NCBI GenBank assembly: GCA_964508185.1
Contig: CAZDSS010000134.1
Span: 1-6,334 of the forward strand
Direction: 5' to 3'
Length of the DNA: 6,334 bases
From: CAZDSS01 sp964508185
GTDB lineage: Bacteria; Pseudomonadota; Alphaproteobacteria; Sphingomonadales; Govanellaceae
Position 1 is the stretch's first letter, and every line of letters begins with the position of its first letter. Under the pieces are notes generated by a model. The model was not told where the DNA came from. It did no database searches and worked only from the letters and a program-made list of their open reading frames with translations. The position numbers and the translations under genes are program-made. Positions 1 to 5,495 of this stretch are shown piece by piece.

Positions 1-1
1 C

Positions 2-805
2 CTGCGCATCAATCCCGGCAACATCGGCTCCGCCGATCGCGTGCGCGAGGTGATCAAGGCGTCCAAGGACCATGGCTGCTCCATGCGCATCGGCGTCAAT
101 GCGGGGTCGCTCGAAAAGGATCTCCTCGAGAAATACGGCGAGCCCTGTCCCGAGGCCATGGTGGAAAGCGCCCTCGACCACGCGCGCATTCTGGAAGACA
201 ACGACTTCTTCGACTTCAAGATCAGCGTCAAGGCGTCGGACGTCTTCCTGGCGGTCGCCGCCTATCAGGGGCTGGCGGATGCTTGCGACTATCCCCTGCA
301 TCTCGGCATCACCGAGGCCGGGGGACTTCGCACCGGCACGGTGAAGTCGGCGATCGGCATCGGCTCCCTCCTCTGGGCCGGGATCGGCGATACCATCCGC
401 GTGTCCCTTTCCGCCGATCCGGTGGAGGAGATCAAGGCCGGATTCGAGATCCTGAAGTCCCTGGGGCTCCGCCATCGCGGCGTGCGCATCGTCTCCTGCC
501 CCTCCTGCGCCCGCCAGGCCTTCCCGGTGATCCGCACGGTGGAGGTGCTGGAACAGCGCCTCGCCCATATCTCGACGCCGCTCACCCTTTCGATCATCGG
601 CTGCGTGGTCAACGGCCCGGGCGAGGCGCGGGAGACGGACATCGGCCTCACCGGCGGCGGCAACGGCAATCACATGGTGTATCTGTCGGGCGTTGCCGAT
701 CACAAGATCGACGACGCCCATATTGTCGACCATATCGTGGAACTGGTGGAACGGCGCGCCGCCGAGATCGCGGCGGCGGACGCCGCCCTCGCCCCGGCAT
801 CCTAG
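2..805 (+). CDS. ispG: 4-hydroxy-3-methylbut-2-en-1-yl diphosphate synthase (IspG/GcpE), 3' part
   Basis: The 5' end lies outside the window; the frame is open from base 2 and gives 267 residues, roughly the last 70% of a protein of about 370-400. IspG is the cytosolic 4Fe-4S enzyme that reductively opens methylerythritol cyclodiphosphate to HMBPP in the MEP isoprenoid pathway. The fragment opens with the family signature LRINPGNIG. Three cluster-binding cysteines are visible: two in SCPSCAR (codons 497-499 and 506-508, fragment residues 166 and 169) and one in GCVVNGPGE (602-604, residue 201). The GPGE glutamate (residue 208) supplies the fourth ligand in known structures. The spacing C-x2-C-x31-C-x6-E matches E. 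coli IspG C270/C273/C305/E312, so the enzyme looks intact. The GTG at 41 is internal and not the start. It ends in TAG, a stop read only by RF1, whose gene lies two genes downstream. hisS follows after 21 bases with no terminator, so cotranscription is likely. Confidence 0.97.
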   Translation: MRINPGNIGSADRVREVIKASKDHGCSMRIGVNAGSLEKDLLEKYGEPCPEAMVESALDHARILEDNDFFDFKISVKASDVFLAVAAYQGLADACDYPLHLGITEAGGLRTGTVKSAIGIGSLLWAGIGDTIRVSLSADPVEEIKAGFEILKSLGLRHRGVRIVSCPSCARQAFPVIRTVEVLEQRLAHISTPLTLSIIGCVVNGPGEARETDIGLTGGGNGNHMVYLSGVADHKIDDAHIVDHIVELVERRAAEIAAADAALAPAS

Positions 806-826
806 ATCAGCAAGCGGGAGACTTTC

Positions 827-2074
827 GTGACGCGACTGCAACCGGTGCGCGGCACCCATGACATATTGCCCGGCGAGGCCCGGCGCTTTCGCCATATCAC
901 CGAAACCTTCCGCCGCGTCGCGGAGGGCTACGGCATGGCCGAGATCGCAACGCCGATCTTCGAATTCACCGAGGTCTTCGCGCGCTCGTTGGGCGATACG
1001 ACCGATGTGGTCACCAAGGAGATGTACACCTTCACCGACCGCAGCGGCGATTCCATCACGCTCCGCCCGGAATACACGGCGGGGATCGCCCGCGCCTTCA
1101 TCTCCAATGGCCTGACCCAGGACGCGCCGTGCAAGTTCTTCGCCTGGGGCCCCATGTTCCGCCACGAGCGGCCGCAGAAGGGGCGGCTCCGCCAGTTCCA
1201 TCAGCTGGACGTGGAAGTGCTGGGGGTCGCCGAACCGCAGGCGGATATCGAGGTCCTCGCCCTCGCCCATGATCTTCTGACCGAGCTCGGCCTTGCCGAC
1301 AAGGTGACGCTGGAACTCAATTCCCTGGGCGACGGGCCGAGCCGCGCCGCCTATCGCGCGGCCCTTCTCGACTATCTGCACGCCCATCGCGACGGACTTA
1401 GCGAAGACAGCCTCAACCGCATGGATCGCAATCCTCTGCGCGTCCTTGATTCCAAGGACGAAGGGGACAGGCGGATCGTCGCTAATGCGCCGATCCTCAC
1501 CGATTATCTGAGCAGCGAGGCGGCCGATTTCTTCGCCGCCGTGCGCGAAGGGCTTGCCGCCCTCGGCATCCCCTTCACGGTCAATCCGCGGCTCGTGCGC
1601 GGGCTCGACTACTACACCCACACGGCCTTCGAATTCACGACCGACGCCCTCGGCGCCCAGGGCACGGTGCTGGCGGGCGGGCGCTACGACGGGCTCATCG
1701 AACAGCTCGGCGGCCCGGCGACCCCGGGCATCGGCTGGGCGAGCGGCATCGAGCGCCTCGCCATGCTCATCGACGAGCCGCCGGCGGCCCCGCGGCCCGT
1801 CGCCATCGTGCCCCTCGGCGCGGCGGCGGAGGCGCGCGGCCTGAAGATCGCCCATGATCTCCGACGCGCGGGCTTCATCGTGGACATGGGCTATCGCGGA
1901 AACATGGGCCGCCGCCTGAAGCGGGCCGACAAGATCGGGGCGCGGGCTGCGGTCATCATCGGGGACGACGAGCTTGCCCGCGGCATCGCCACCGTGCGCG
2001 ATCTCGACAGCGGCAGCCAGAGCGAGGCGTCGCTCGACGGGCTCGCCGGCGCGCTCGCCGCCTTCCGCCCATAA
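827..2074 (+). CDS. hisS: Histidyl-tRNA synthetase, canonical bacterial type
   Basis: This is a class II aminoacyl-tRNA synthetase that activates histidine with ATP and charges tRNA-His in the cytosol. Its 415 residues are close to the usual length (E. coli 424). The N-terminus reads MTRLQPVRGTHDILP, as expected. Motif 2 lies at about residues 104-130, with core RHERPQKGRLRQFHQ. The HisRS-specific catalytic loop RGLDYYT is at 258-264, with R258 matching E. coli R259. AGGRYDGL is at 283-290 and motif 3, GWASGIERL, at 303-311. The last ~90 residues are the anticodon-binding domain, including an NMGRRLKRADKIGARAAVIIG stretch. The start is GTG at 827, supported by GGGAG at 816-820 with a 6-base spacer. 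The gene sits 21 bases after ispG (a pairing also seen in E. coli) and 12 bases before prfA, so it is probably internal to an operon. The type of motif 2 is informative about tRNA-His identity (see findings). Confidence 0.98.
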   Translation: MTRLQPVRGTHDILPGEARRFRHITETFRRVAEGYGMAEIATPIFEFTEVFARSLGDTTDVVTKEMYTFTDRSGDSITLRPEYTAGIARAFISNGLTQDAPCKFFAWGPMFRHERPQKGRLRQFHQLDVEVLGVAEPQADIEVLALAHDLLTELGLADKVTLELNSLGDGPSRAAYRAALLDYLHAHRDGLSEDSLNRMDRNPLRVLDSKDEGDRRIVANAPILTDYLSSEAADFFAAVREGLAALGIPFTVNPRLVRGLDYYTHTAFEFTTDALGAQGTVLAGGRYDGLIEQLGGPATPGIGWASGIERLAMLIDEPPAAPRPVAIVPLGAAAEARGLKIAHDLRRAGFIVDMGYRGNMGRRLKRADKIGARAAVIIGDDELARGIATVRDLDSGSQSEASLDGLAGALAAFRP

Positions 2075-2086
2075 GGATCCCGCCCC

Positions 2087-3166
2087 ATGATCCCCGAGGA
2101 AAGACTGACCCAGCTCATCAACCGCCACCAGTATCTCGAGCATGTGATGGCCGAGGGCGGCGGGGGCGACGACTTCGTCAGGAATTCCCGGGAATATGCG
2201 GAGCTCACGCCTATCGTGGAGGTGGCGCAGGAGCTGCGCCGCCTGCGTGCGGAAGCGGCCGATCTCGAGGCCATGCTCGCGGACCGCACGACCGATCCCG
2301 AAATGCGGGCCCTCGCCGAAGAGGAACTGCCGGCGATCGAGAAGCGCATCCCCGAGCTCGAGCGGCAGTTGCAGATCCTGCTTCTTCCCAAGGACGCCGC
2401 CGACGAGAAGGGCGCGATCCTTGAAATCCGCGCCGGCACGGGCGGCGAGGAGGCAGCGCTGTTCGCCGCCGATCTCTACAACATGTATCAGCGCTATGCC
2501 GAGCTTCAGGGCTGGAGCTTCGAGCCCATCAGCATGTCGGACAGCGATCTCGGCGGCTTCAAGGAAGTGATCGTCGCCGTGCGCGGGCGCGGCGTCTTCG
2601 CCCGCCTCAAGTTCGAATCCGGCGGCCACCGCGTGCAGCGCGTGCCGGAAACGGAGGCGGGCGGCCGCATCCATACCTCCGCCGCGACCGTCGCCGTGCT
2701 TCCGGAGGCCGAGGAAGTGGACATCGCCATCGACGAGAAGGATCTGCGCATCGACGTCTTCCGGTCGAGCGGCCCGGGCGGCCAGTCGGTGAACACCACC
2801 GACAGCGCCGTGCGCATCACCCATATCCCGTCAGGCATCGTCGTCCAGCAGCAGGACGAGAAGTCGCAGCACAAGAACCGCGAGAAGGCCATGAAGGTGC
2901 TGCGCGCTCGGCTCTATGACATGGAGCGCACGCGGCGGGACGCCGAACGGTCCGCCCTGCGCAAGAACCAGGTGGGGAGCGGCGACCGTTCCGAGCGCAT
3001 CCGCACCTACAACTTCCCGCAAGGCCGCGTCACCGATCACCGCATCAATCTCACCCTCTACAAGATCGATCAGGTGATGAACGGCGAGGCGCTGGATGAG
3101 ATCATCTCCGAGCTCATCACCCACGATCAGGCGGAACGCCTTGCCGCCATGGAGGCCGAAGGCTGA
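2087..3166 (+). CDS. prfA: Peptide chain release factor 1 (RF1)
   Basis: RF1 recognises UAA and UAG in the ribosomal A site and triggers hydrolysis of peptidyl-tRNA. The 359-residue product matches E. coli RF1 (360). The helical N-terminal domain is followed by GTGGEEAALFAADLYNMY. The codon-recognition motif is of RF1 PxT type: GGHRVQRVPETEAGGRIH with PET at residues 187-189, where RF2 would have SPF. The catalytic GGQ is at 231-233 in SSGPGGQSVN, and Gln233 (codon 2783-2785) is the residue methylated by PrmC. The start ATG at 2087 has AAGGA at 2073-2077, partly inside the hisS stop codon, 9 bases upstream, which suggests coupling to hisS translation. The gene ends in TGA, which RF1 itself does not read. 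That TGA overlaps the proposed CTG start of prmC. Nothing appears damaged. Confidence 0.98.
   Translation: MIPEERLTQLINRHQYLEHVMAEGGGGDDFVRNSREYAELTPIVEVAQELRRLRAEAADLEAMLADRTTDPEMRALAEEELPAIEKRIPELERQLQILLLPKDAADEKGAILEIRAGTGGEEAALFAADLYNMYQRYAELQGWSFEPISMSDSDLGGFKEVIVAVRGRGVFARLKFESGGHRVQRVPETEAGGRIHTSAATVAVLPEAEEVDIAIDEKDLRIDVFRSSGPGGQSVNTTDSAVRITHIPSGIVVQQQDEKSQHKNREKAMKVLRARLYDMERTRRDAERSALRKNQVGSGDRSERIRTYNFPQGRVTDHRINLTLYKIDQVMNGEALDEIISELITHDQAERLAAMEAEG
3151..3165 (+). promoter_or_regulatory. Shine-Dalgarno and CTG start deciding the prmC N-terminus
   Basis: GGAGG at 3151-3155 lies inside the last codons of prfA. It is followed by a 7-base spacer and then CTG at 3163-3165, whose last two bases belong to the prfA stop TGA (3164-3166). 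This is an optimal ribosome-binding geometry for reinitiation by ribosomes that finish prfA. The competing TTG at 3226 is preceded by CGCAATCCGCGCC, with no purine-rich site. Confidence 0.65.
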
Positions 3167-4047
3167 CCCGGGACCGCGAACCCCCGCCGACCGTCGGCGC
3201 GGCCCTGCGCGCCGCAATCCGCGCCTTGCAGGAGGCGGGCGTTGCCGAGCCCCGGCTCGACGCCCAGCTTCTGATGGCGGCGATCCTCGGCTGCGAGCGG
3301 CCGGACGTGATCGTGCGCCAGAACGACGCGCTCGATCCTGACGCCCACGCGCGGTTCAAGGACCTCGTCGCCCGCCGCGCCGCCCGCGAGCCCATGTCCC
3401 ACATCCTCGGCCGGCGCGAATTCTGGAGCCTGCCCTTCCTTGTGACCGCCGACACCCTGGCGCCGCGGCCGGACAGCGAATGTCTGGTGGCGAGCGCCGT
3501 CGAAAGGTTGCGCGCCGATCCGCCGCGCCGGATCCTCGATTTCGGGACCGGCACGGGCTGCCTTCTCCTTGCCCTTCTGTCCGAATTCCCCGGCGGCTGG
3601 GGCCTCGGCATCGACCGCAATCCGGGGGCGGCGATGGTCGCCCGGCGCAATGCGGTGGCGCTCGGACTGGATGATCGCGCCGCTTTTCTCGTCGGGGACT
3701 GGGCGTCGGCCATCAGCACCGATGCGCGCTTCGACCTCATCGTCTCCAACCCGCCCTACATCAGGCAAAGGGACCTTGCCGAGCTTCCGCCCGAGGTGCG
3801 GGACCATGAGCCGCGCCTCGCGCTCGACGGCGGCGCGGACGGGCTTGATGCCTATCGCGTGCTGTTTCCGCTCATGGCCCGATTGCTGACGCCCGGCGGG
3901 CTCGTCGCCCTTGAATTCGGCCTCGGCCAGGGATCGGACGTTTTAGCCCTTGCGCAAGCCGCCGGTTTCACCCATATGGAATTGCATGCGGATCTGGAAT
4001 CACGTGAACGCGTGATCGTCGCCATGGCTCCCATGGCGTTTCGGTAA
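3163..4047 (+). CDS. prmC: Release factor glutamine methyltransferase PrmC (HemK family), probable CTG start
   Basis: PrmC uses S-adenosylmethionine to N5-methylate the GGQ glutamine of release factors, which speeds termination. With the CTG start it has 294 residues (E. coli 277). The N-terminal helical domain reads TVGAALRAAI...AGVAEPRLDAQLL. The linker includes REPMSHILGRREFWSLP and APRPDSE. SAM-binding motif I is ILDFGTGTGCLLLAL, with D126 to G132. The catalytic SNPPY is at codons 3745-3759, with NPPY as residues 196-199; it binds the substrate glutamine. There is no ATG, GTG or TTG in frame before TTG 3226. Starting at 3226 would delete the first conserved helix (LRAAIRAL) and has no Shine-Dalgarno. 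CTG at 3163 restores the family N-terminus, lies 7 bases after GGAGG (3151-3155), and overlaps the prfA TGA as CTGA, analogous to common ATGA coupling. Gene identity is certain; the start is an inference. Alternatives are TTG 3226 or a sequence difference at 3163. Confidence 0.93.
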   Translation: MTRDREPPPTVGAALRAAIRALQEAGVAEPRLDAQLLMAAILGCERPDVIVRQNDALDPDAHARFKDLVARRAAREPMSHILGRREFWSLPFLVTADTLAPRPDSECLVASAVERLRADPPRRILDFGTGTGCLLLALLSEFPGGWGLGIDRNPGAAMVARRNAVALGLDDRAAFLVGDWASAISTDARFDLIVSNPPYIRQRDLAELPPEVRDHEPRLALDGGADGLDAYRVLFPLMARLLTPGGLVALEFGLGQGSDVLALAQAAGFTHMELHADLESRERVIVAMAPMAFR

Positions 4048-4056
4048 ATGATCCGA

Positions 4057-4083
4057 CGGCCGGAATCGCTTTTGATCCGGCCG
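4057..4083 (+). terminator. GC-rich hairpin after prmC, possible weak or Rho-assisted terminator
   Basis: Perfect 8-base arms CGGCCGGA (4057-4064) and TCCGGCCG (4076-4083) lie 9 bases after the prmC stop. Two more pairs are possible beyond a one-base bulge, leaving a small GCTTTT loop. No T tract follows on either strand, so this is not a classical intrinsic terminator. It could act as a pause or 3'-end-stabilising hairpin for the ispG-hisS-prfA-prmC transcript. CGGAAT (4061-4066) could pair instead with ATTCCG (4087-4092). Confidence 0.4.
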
Positions 4084-4113
4084 CCAATTCCGCCGGAACC
4101 CATAAAAAAACGG

Positions 4114-4142
4114 TTGGAAACGATCAGTGTTCACGCTAGTCT
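4114..4142 (+). promoter_or_regulatory. Candidate housekeeping promoter for the DUF4167 gene
   Basis: TTGGAA (4114-4119) could be a -35 element. After 17 bases comes TAGTCT (4137-4142) within GCTAGTCT as a weak -10. A start near 4149 would give a leader of about 155 bases. Only about half of the -10 positions match a sigma-70 consensus, so support is mainly positional: it lies between the prmC hairpin and the next gene. Read-through from the upstream operon is an alternative. Confidence 0.35.
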
Positions 4143-4156
4143 GGCCCCGCAACGGT

Positions 4157-4202
4157 GATTTGTGCGGCCGCGAAAGAGCGGCCCCGGAACCATCACACAA
4201 TC
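4157..4202 (+). other. Potential two-tier stem-loop in the DUF4167 leader
   Basis: An inner stem pairs GGCCGC (4166-4171) with GCGGCC (4178-4183) around the loop GAAAGA. An outer stem pairs 4157-4164 (GATTTGTG, with one bulged T) with CACAATC (4196-4202), seven pairs. The nested arrangement is seen directly in the sequence. Whether it folds in RNA or has any function is inference. It would lie just inside the proposed 5' untranslated region. Confidence 0.35.
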
Positions 4203-4241
4203 GACATCATCATCAATGATTGCTGCCAAATGGGCGGCGGC

Positions 4242-4269
4242 CCCGGGTTTTCACCGTCAGAACGCCGGG
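4242..4269 (+). other. Potential hairpin in the DUF4167 leader, promoter-distal
   Basis: CCCGG (4242-4246) pairs with CCGGG (4265-4269). A few further weak pairs can form between GTT (4247-4249) and AAC (4261-4263). It lies 34 bases before the ATG at 4304. In GC-rich DNA a five-pair GC stem can arise by chance, so confidence is low. It is listed because it is one of three hairpins in this 256-base gap. Confidence 0.25.
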
Positions 4270-4303
4270 ACGTTCCGAAGCGGCAAAGAACGGCTGATTA
4301 TTC

Positions 4304-5260
4304 ATGAGAAAGGGTCCAAACCCGCGCCGTCAACGTGGGCGTAATTCCGGAGGCCGGAATATGGGCGGCGCCAACAATCGCCCCAACGCCAACAACAATA
4401 ATCATGGGCACGGCAACAATGGTCGCATGCGGCGGCCGCAGAACCTGCTCAACCGCCAGATCGAGAGCAACGGCCCCGAGGGCAAGGTGCGCGGCACCGC
4501 CCTGCAGCTTTACGAGCGTTACAAGAATTCGGCGCGGGAAGTACAGTCGTCCGATCGTATTCTGGCCGAAAGCTTTCTGCAGTTTGCCGAACATTACTAT
4601 CGTCTTGCGGCCGAATACGGCGCCTTCGATCATGAACCGCCGCGCCGCGATGAAGATCTGAACATTCAGGACGACCAGGAACTGGCGATCGACGAGCCGG
4701 CCCATGAAGAGGCCGCGCCCGAAGCCGTCGTGCCGGCGGACGATGAAGCGGTCGAGGAGCAGCCCGCAGCTCTTGCGGCGCCCGTCGCGGAGCCGGAGCC
4801 TGCCGTTGAACCCGCGGCGGCGGACGGCGAGCAGCCTTCCTTCCTGTTCGATGGCGAAGATGCCGCGCCCAGGCTTGCGGCCAATGGCGAAGAAGCGGCG
4901 CCCGCCCGGCGGCGGAGCACCGCGGCCCGCGCGGAAGCGGCGCCCGTCACCGGCCGCCTGTCGCTCAACCGCGGCAACGCGGATGCCGACGAAGGTGCCG
5001 ATGCGGGCGACGATCCCCATACCCCCGCTTTCCTCAAGGTGGAAGTGCGACGCCGCCGCGGCCGTCCGCGCAAGGACGAAGCCGCCTCTGCCGATGCGGC
5101 GAGCAGCGCGGAAGCGCCCGCCGCTGCGGACGGCGTCAACGGCGCGGCCGCGGATGCGGACGAAGCCGCAGCCCCCGCCCCGCGCCGCCGCGGCCGCCCG
5201 CGCAAGACCGCGGTTGACGCGCCTGCCGTGGAAACCGCCGGGGACAAGGCCACCGCCTGA
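4304..5260 (+). CDS. DUF4167-family protein with two C-terminal AT-hook-like motifs
   Basis: The function is not known; the call rests on resemblance to the DUF4167 (PF13763) family. The product has 318 residues. Residues 1-44 are rich in Asn, Arg and Gly (MRKGPNPRRQRGRN, then NANNNN) and look like a disordered nucleic-acid-binding tail. Residues 45-105 match the family domain, with SNGPEGKVRGTA then FLQFAEHYYRLAAEY, probably helical. Residues 110-245 are acidic and Ala/Pro/Glu-rich low complexity. RRRGRPRK occurs twice, at 250-257 and 294-301, each with the GRP core of AT-hooks. There is no signal peptide or membrane segment, so it is cytosolic and may bind DNA or RNA (inference). ATG 4304 fits the family N-terminus but has no clear Shine-Dalgarno. 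The in-frame ATG 4361 (Met20) has GGAGG 7 bases upstream and may be an alternative start. A strong terminator follows 24 bases after the stop. The neighbours, prmC and clpB, match the arrangement I recall in alphaproteobacteria. Confidence 0.88.
   Translation: MRKGPNPRRQRGRNSGGRNMGGANNRPNANNNNHGHGNNGRMRRPQNLLNRQIESNGPEGKVRGTALQLYERYKNSAREVQSSDRILAESFLQFAEHYYRLAAEYGAFDHEPPRRDEDLNIQDDQELAIDEPAHEEAAPEAVVPADDEAVEEQPAALAAPVAEPEPAVEPAAADGEQPSFLFDGEDAAPRLAANGEEAAPARRRSTAARAEAAPVTGRLSLNRGNADADEGADAGDDPHTPAFLKVEVRRRRGRPRKDEAASADAASSAEAPAAADGVNGAAADADEAAAPAPRRRGRPRKTAVDAPAVETAGDKATA
4349..4363 (+). promoter_or_regulatory. Internal Shine-Dalgarno and ATG, possible second start of the DUF4167 gene
   Basis: GGAGG at 4349-4353 is followed by 7 bases and an in-frame ATG at 4361-4363 (Met20 of the long form). 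The annotated ATG at 4304 has only a poor AAAGAA-like purine stretch upstream. A short form would lose the Arg-rich RKGPNPRRQRGR head but keep the Asn-rich segment and the domain. The GGAGG also encodes part of the Ser-Gly-Gly-Arg at residues 15-18, so it could be coincidental. Confidence 0.4.
5051..5074 (+). repeat. Direct repeat copy 1, encoding AT-hook RRRGRPRK
   Basis: This 24-base unit recurs at 5183-5206 with a single difference (T at 5065, C at 5197). The spacing is 132 bases, exactly 44 codons, so both copies read RRRGRPRK. It is an intragenic motif duplication, not a mobile repeat. Confidence 0.85.
5183..5206 (+). repeat. Direct repeat copy 2, encoding AT-hook RRRGRPRK
   Basis: This is the partner of 5051-5074, with 23 of 24 bases identical. 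It encodes the second basic GRP-core motif, 17 residues before the C-terminus. The near identity at the DNA level may reflect recent duplication or simply strong GC-biased codon choice for the same peptide. Confidence 0.85.
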
Positions 5261-5284
5261 CCGGCAAAGAGATGAAATTCAGAC

Positions 5285-5317
5285 AAAAACGGCCGCAGGA
5301 CATGCGGCCGTTTTTTT
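5285..5317 (+). terminator. Intrinsic terminator after the DUF4167 gene
   Basis: A perfect inverted repeat has 13-base arms: AAAAACGGCCGCA (5285-5297) and its complement at 5303-5315. The loop is GGACA, and the right arm ends in a run of seven T (5311-5317). The core is eight pairs, mostly GC. The five A on the left arm give a shorter T run on the minus strand, so weak bidirectional action is possible. It separates the DUF4167 gene from the clpB promoter. Confidence 0.93.
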
Positions 5318-5330
5318 ATGTGCCCCACCC

Positions 5331-5362
5331 CTTTTGTTGCCGAACTGCAACACCTATCTAAG
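5331..5362 (+). promoter_or_regulatory. Candidate RpoH (heat-shock sigma) promoter for clpB
   Basis: CCTATCT at 5353-5359 followed by AAG fits the alphaproteobacterial RpoH -10 pattern CYTATnTnnG. CTTT at 5331-5334 lies 18 bases upstream, where CTTG is expected, and differs at one base. The site lies between the terminator at 5285-5317 and clpB, a gene known to be heat-shock controlled in many bacteria. Transcription would start near 5366-5368, leaving a leader of about 130 bases. The pattern is seen in the sequence; the sigma factor assignment is inference. Confidence 0.5.
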
Positions 5363-5395
5363 GCGTAAGCCGCCCGTGTACGGCTTGACGAGGTG

Positions 5396-5422
5396 CGGAG
5401 GCATGTCACCATGAAACCTCCG
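5396..5422 (+). other. Hairpin sequestering a Shine-Dalgarno-like GGAGG in the clpB leader
   Basis: CGGAGG (5396-5401) and CCTCCG (5417-5422) form a perfect six-pair stem around a 15-base loop that contains ATG at 5403 and 5411. GGAGG is spaced 9 bases from ATG 5411, but that frame is not clpB's and runs out of frame through it to 5977. The structure may be a leader hairpin or chance. The clpB ribosome-binding site lies 60 bases downstream and is not part of it. Confidence 0.3.
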
Positions 5423-5495
5423 GCCGTCCGACGAGTTCCGGAGAAGCAGGCGGGCAACGGCAATCGGCGAATTCTCGGTCGAAGGGGTAATCACC

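Noticed and set aside
41..805. ispG starting at GTG 41
   Set aside because: The conserved LRINPGNIG motif continues upstream in the same frame to the window edge, so the GTG is an internal valine.
3127..3807. Minus-strand open frames opposite prmC (226 and 210 codons)
   Set aside because: They are antisense to the conserved SAM-binding and NPPY motifs of prmC, overlap each other in different frames, and have no recognisable domain.
4104..4110. Run of seven A that could be a minus-strand terminator T tract
   Set aside because: No stable hairpin directly precedes it on the minus strand, and there is no minus-strand gene to terminate.
4205..4213. CATCATCAT short tandem repeat
   Set aside because: Three copies of a trinucleotide are too short to be meaningful as a repeat element.
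4216..4344. Possible 42-residue leader peptide (ATG 4216), ending just before the GGAGG at 4349
   Set aside because: There is no Shine-Dalgarno upstream, the third-position GC is lower than in the real genes, and the sequence is not recognisable. The stop position near GGAGG is suggestive but not enough.
4666..5463. Minus-strand open frame of 265 codons opposite the DUF4167 gene
   Set aside because: The product is Ser/Ala/Arg low complexity, the mirror of the Ala/Glu/Arg-rich sense strand. It runs across the intrinsic terminator and has no family resemblance.
5327..5488. ACCCCTT (5327-5333) complementary to the clpB ribosome site AAGGGGT (5482-5488) as an anti-Shine-Dalgarno
   Set aside because: The upstream arm lies before the proposed clpB transcription start, so both arms would not be in the same RNA. 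Seven-base complements at this distance are common by chance.
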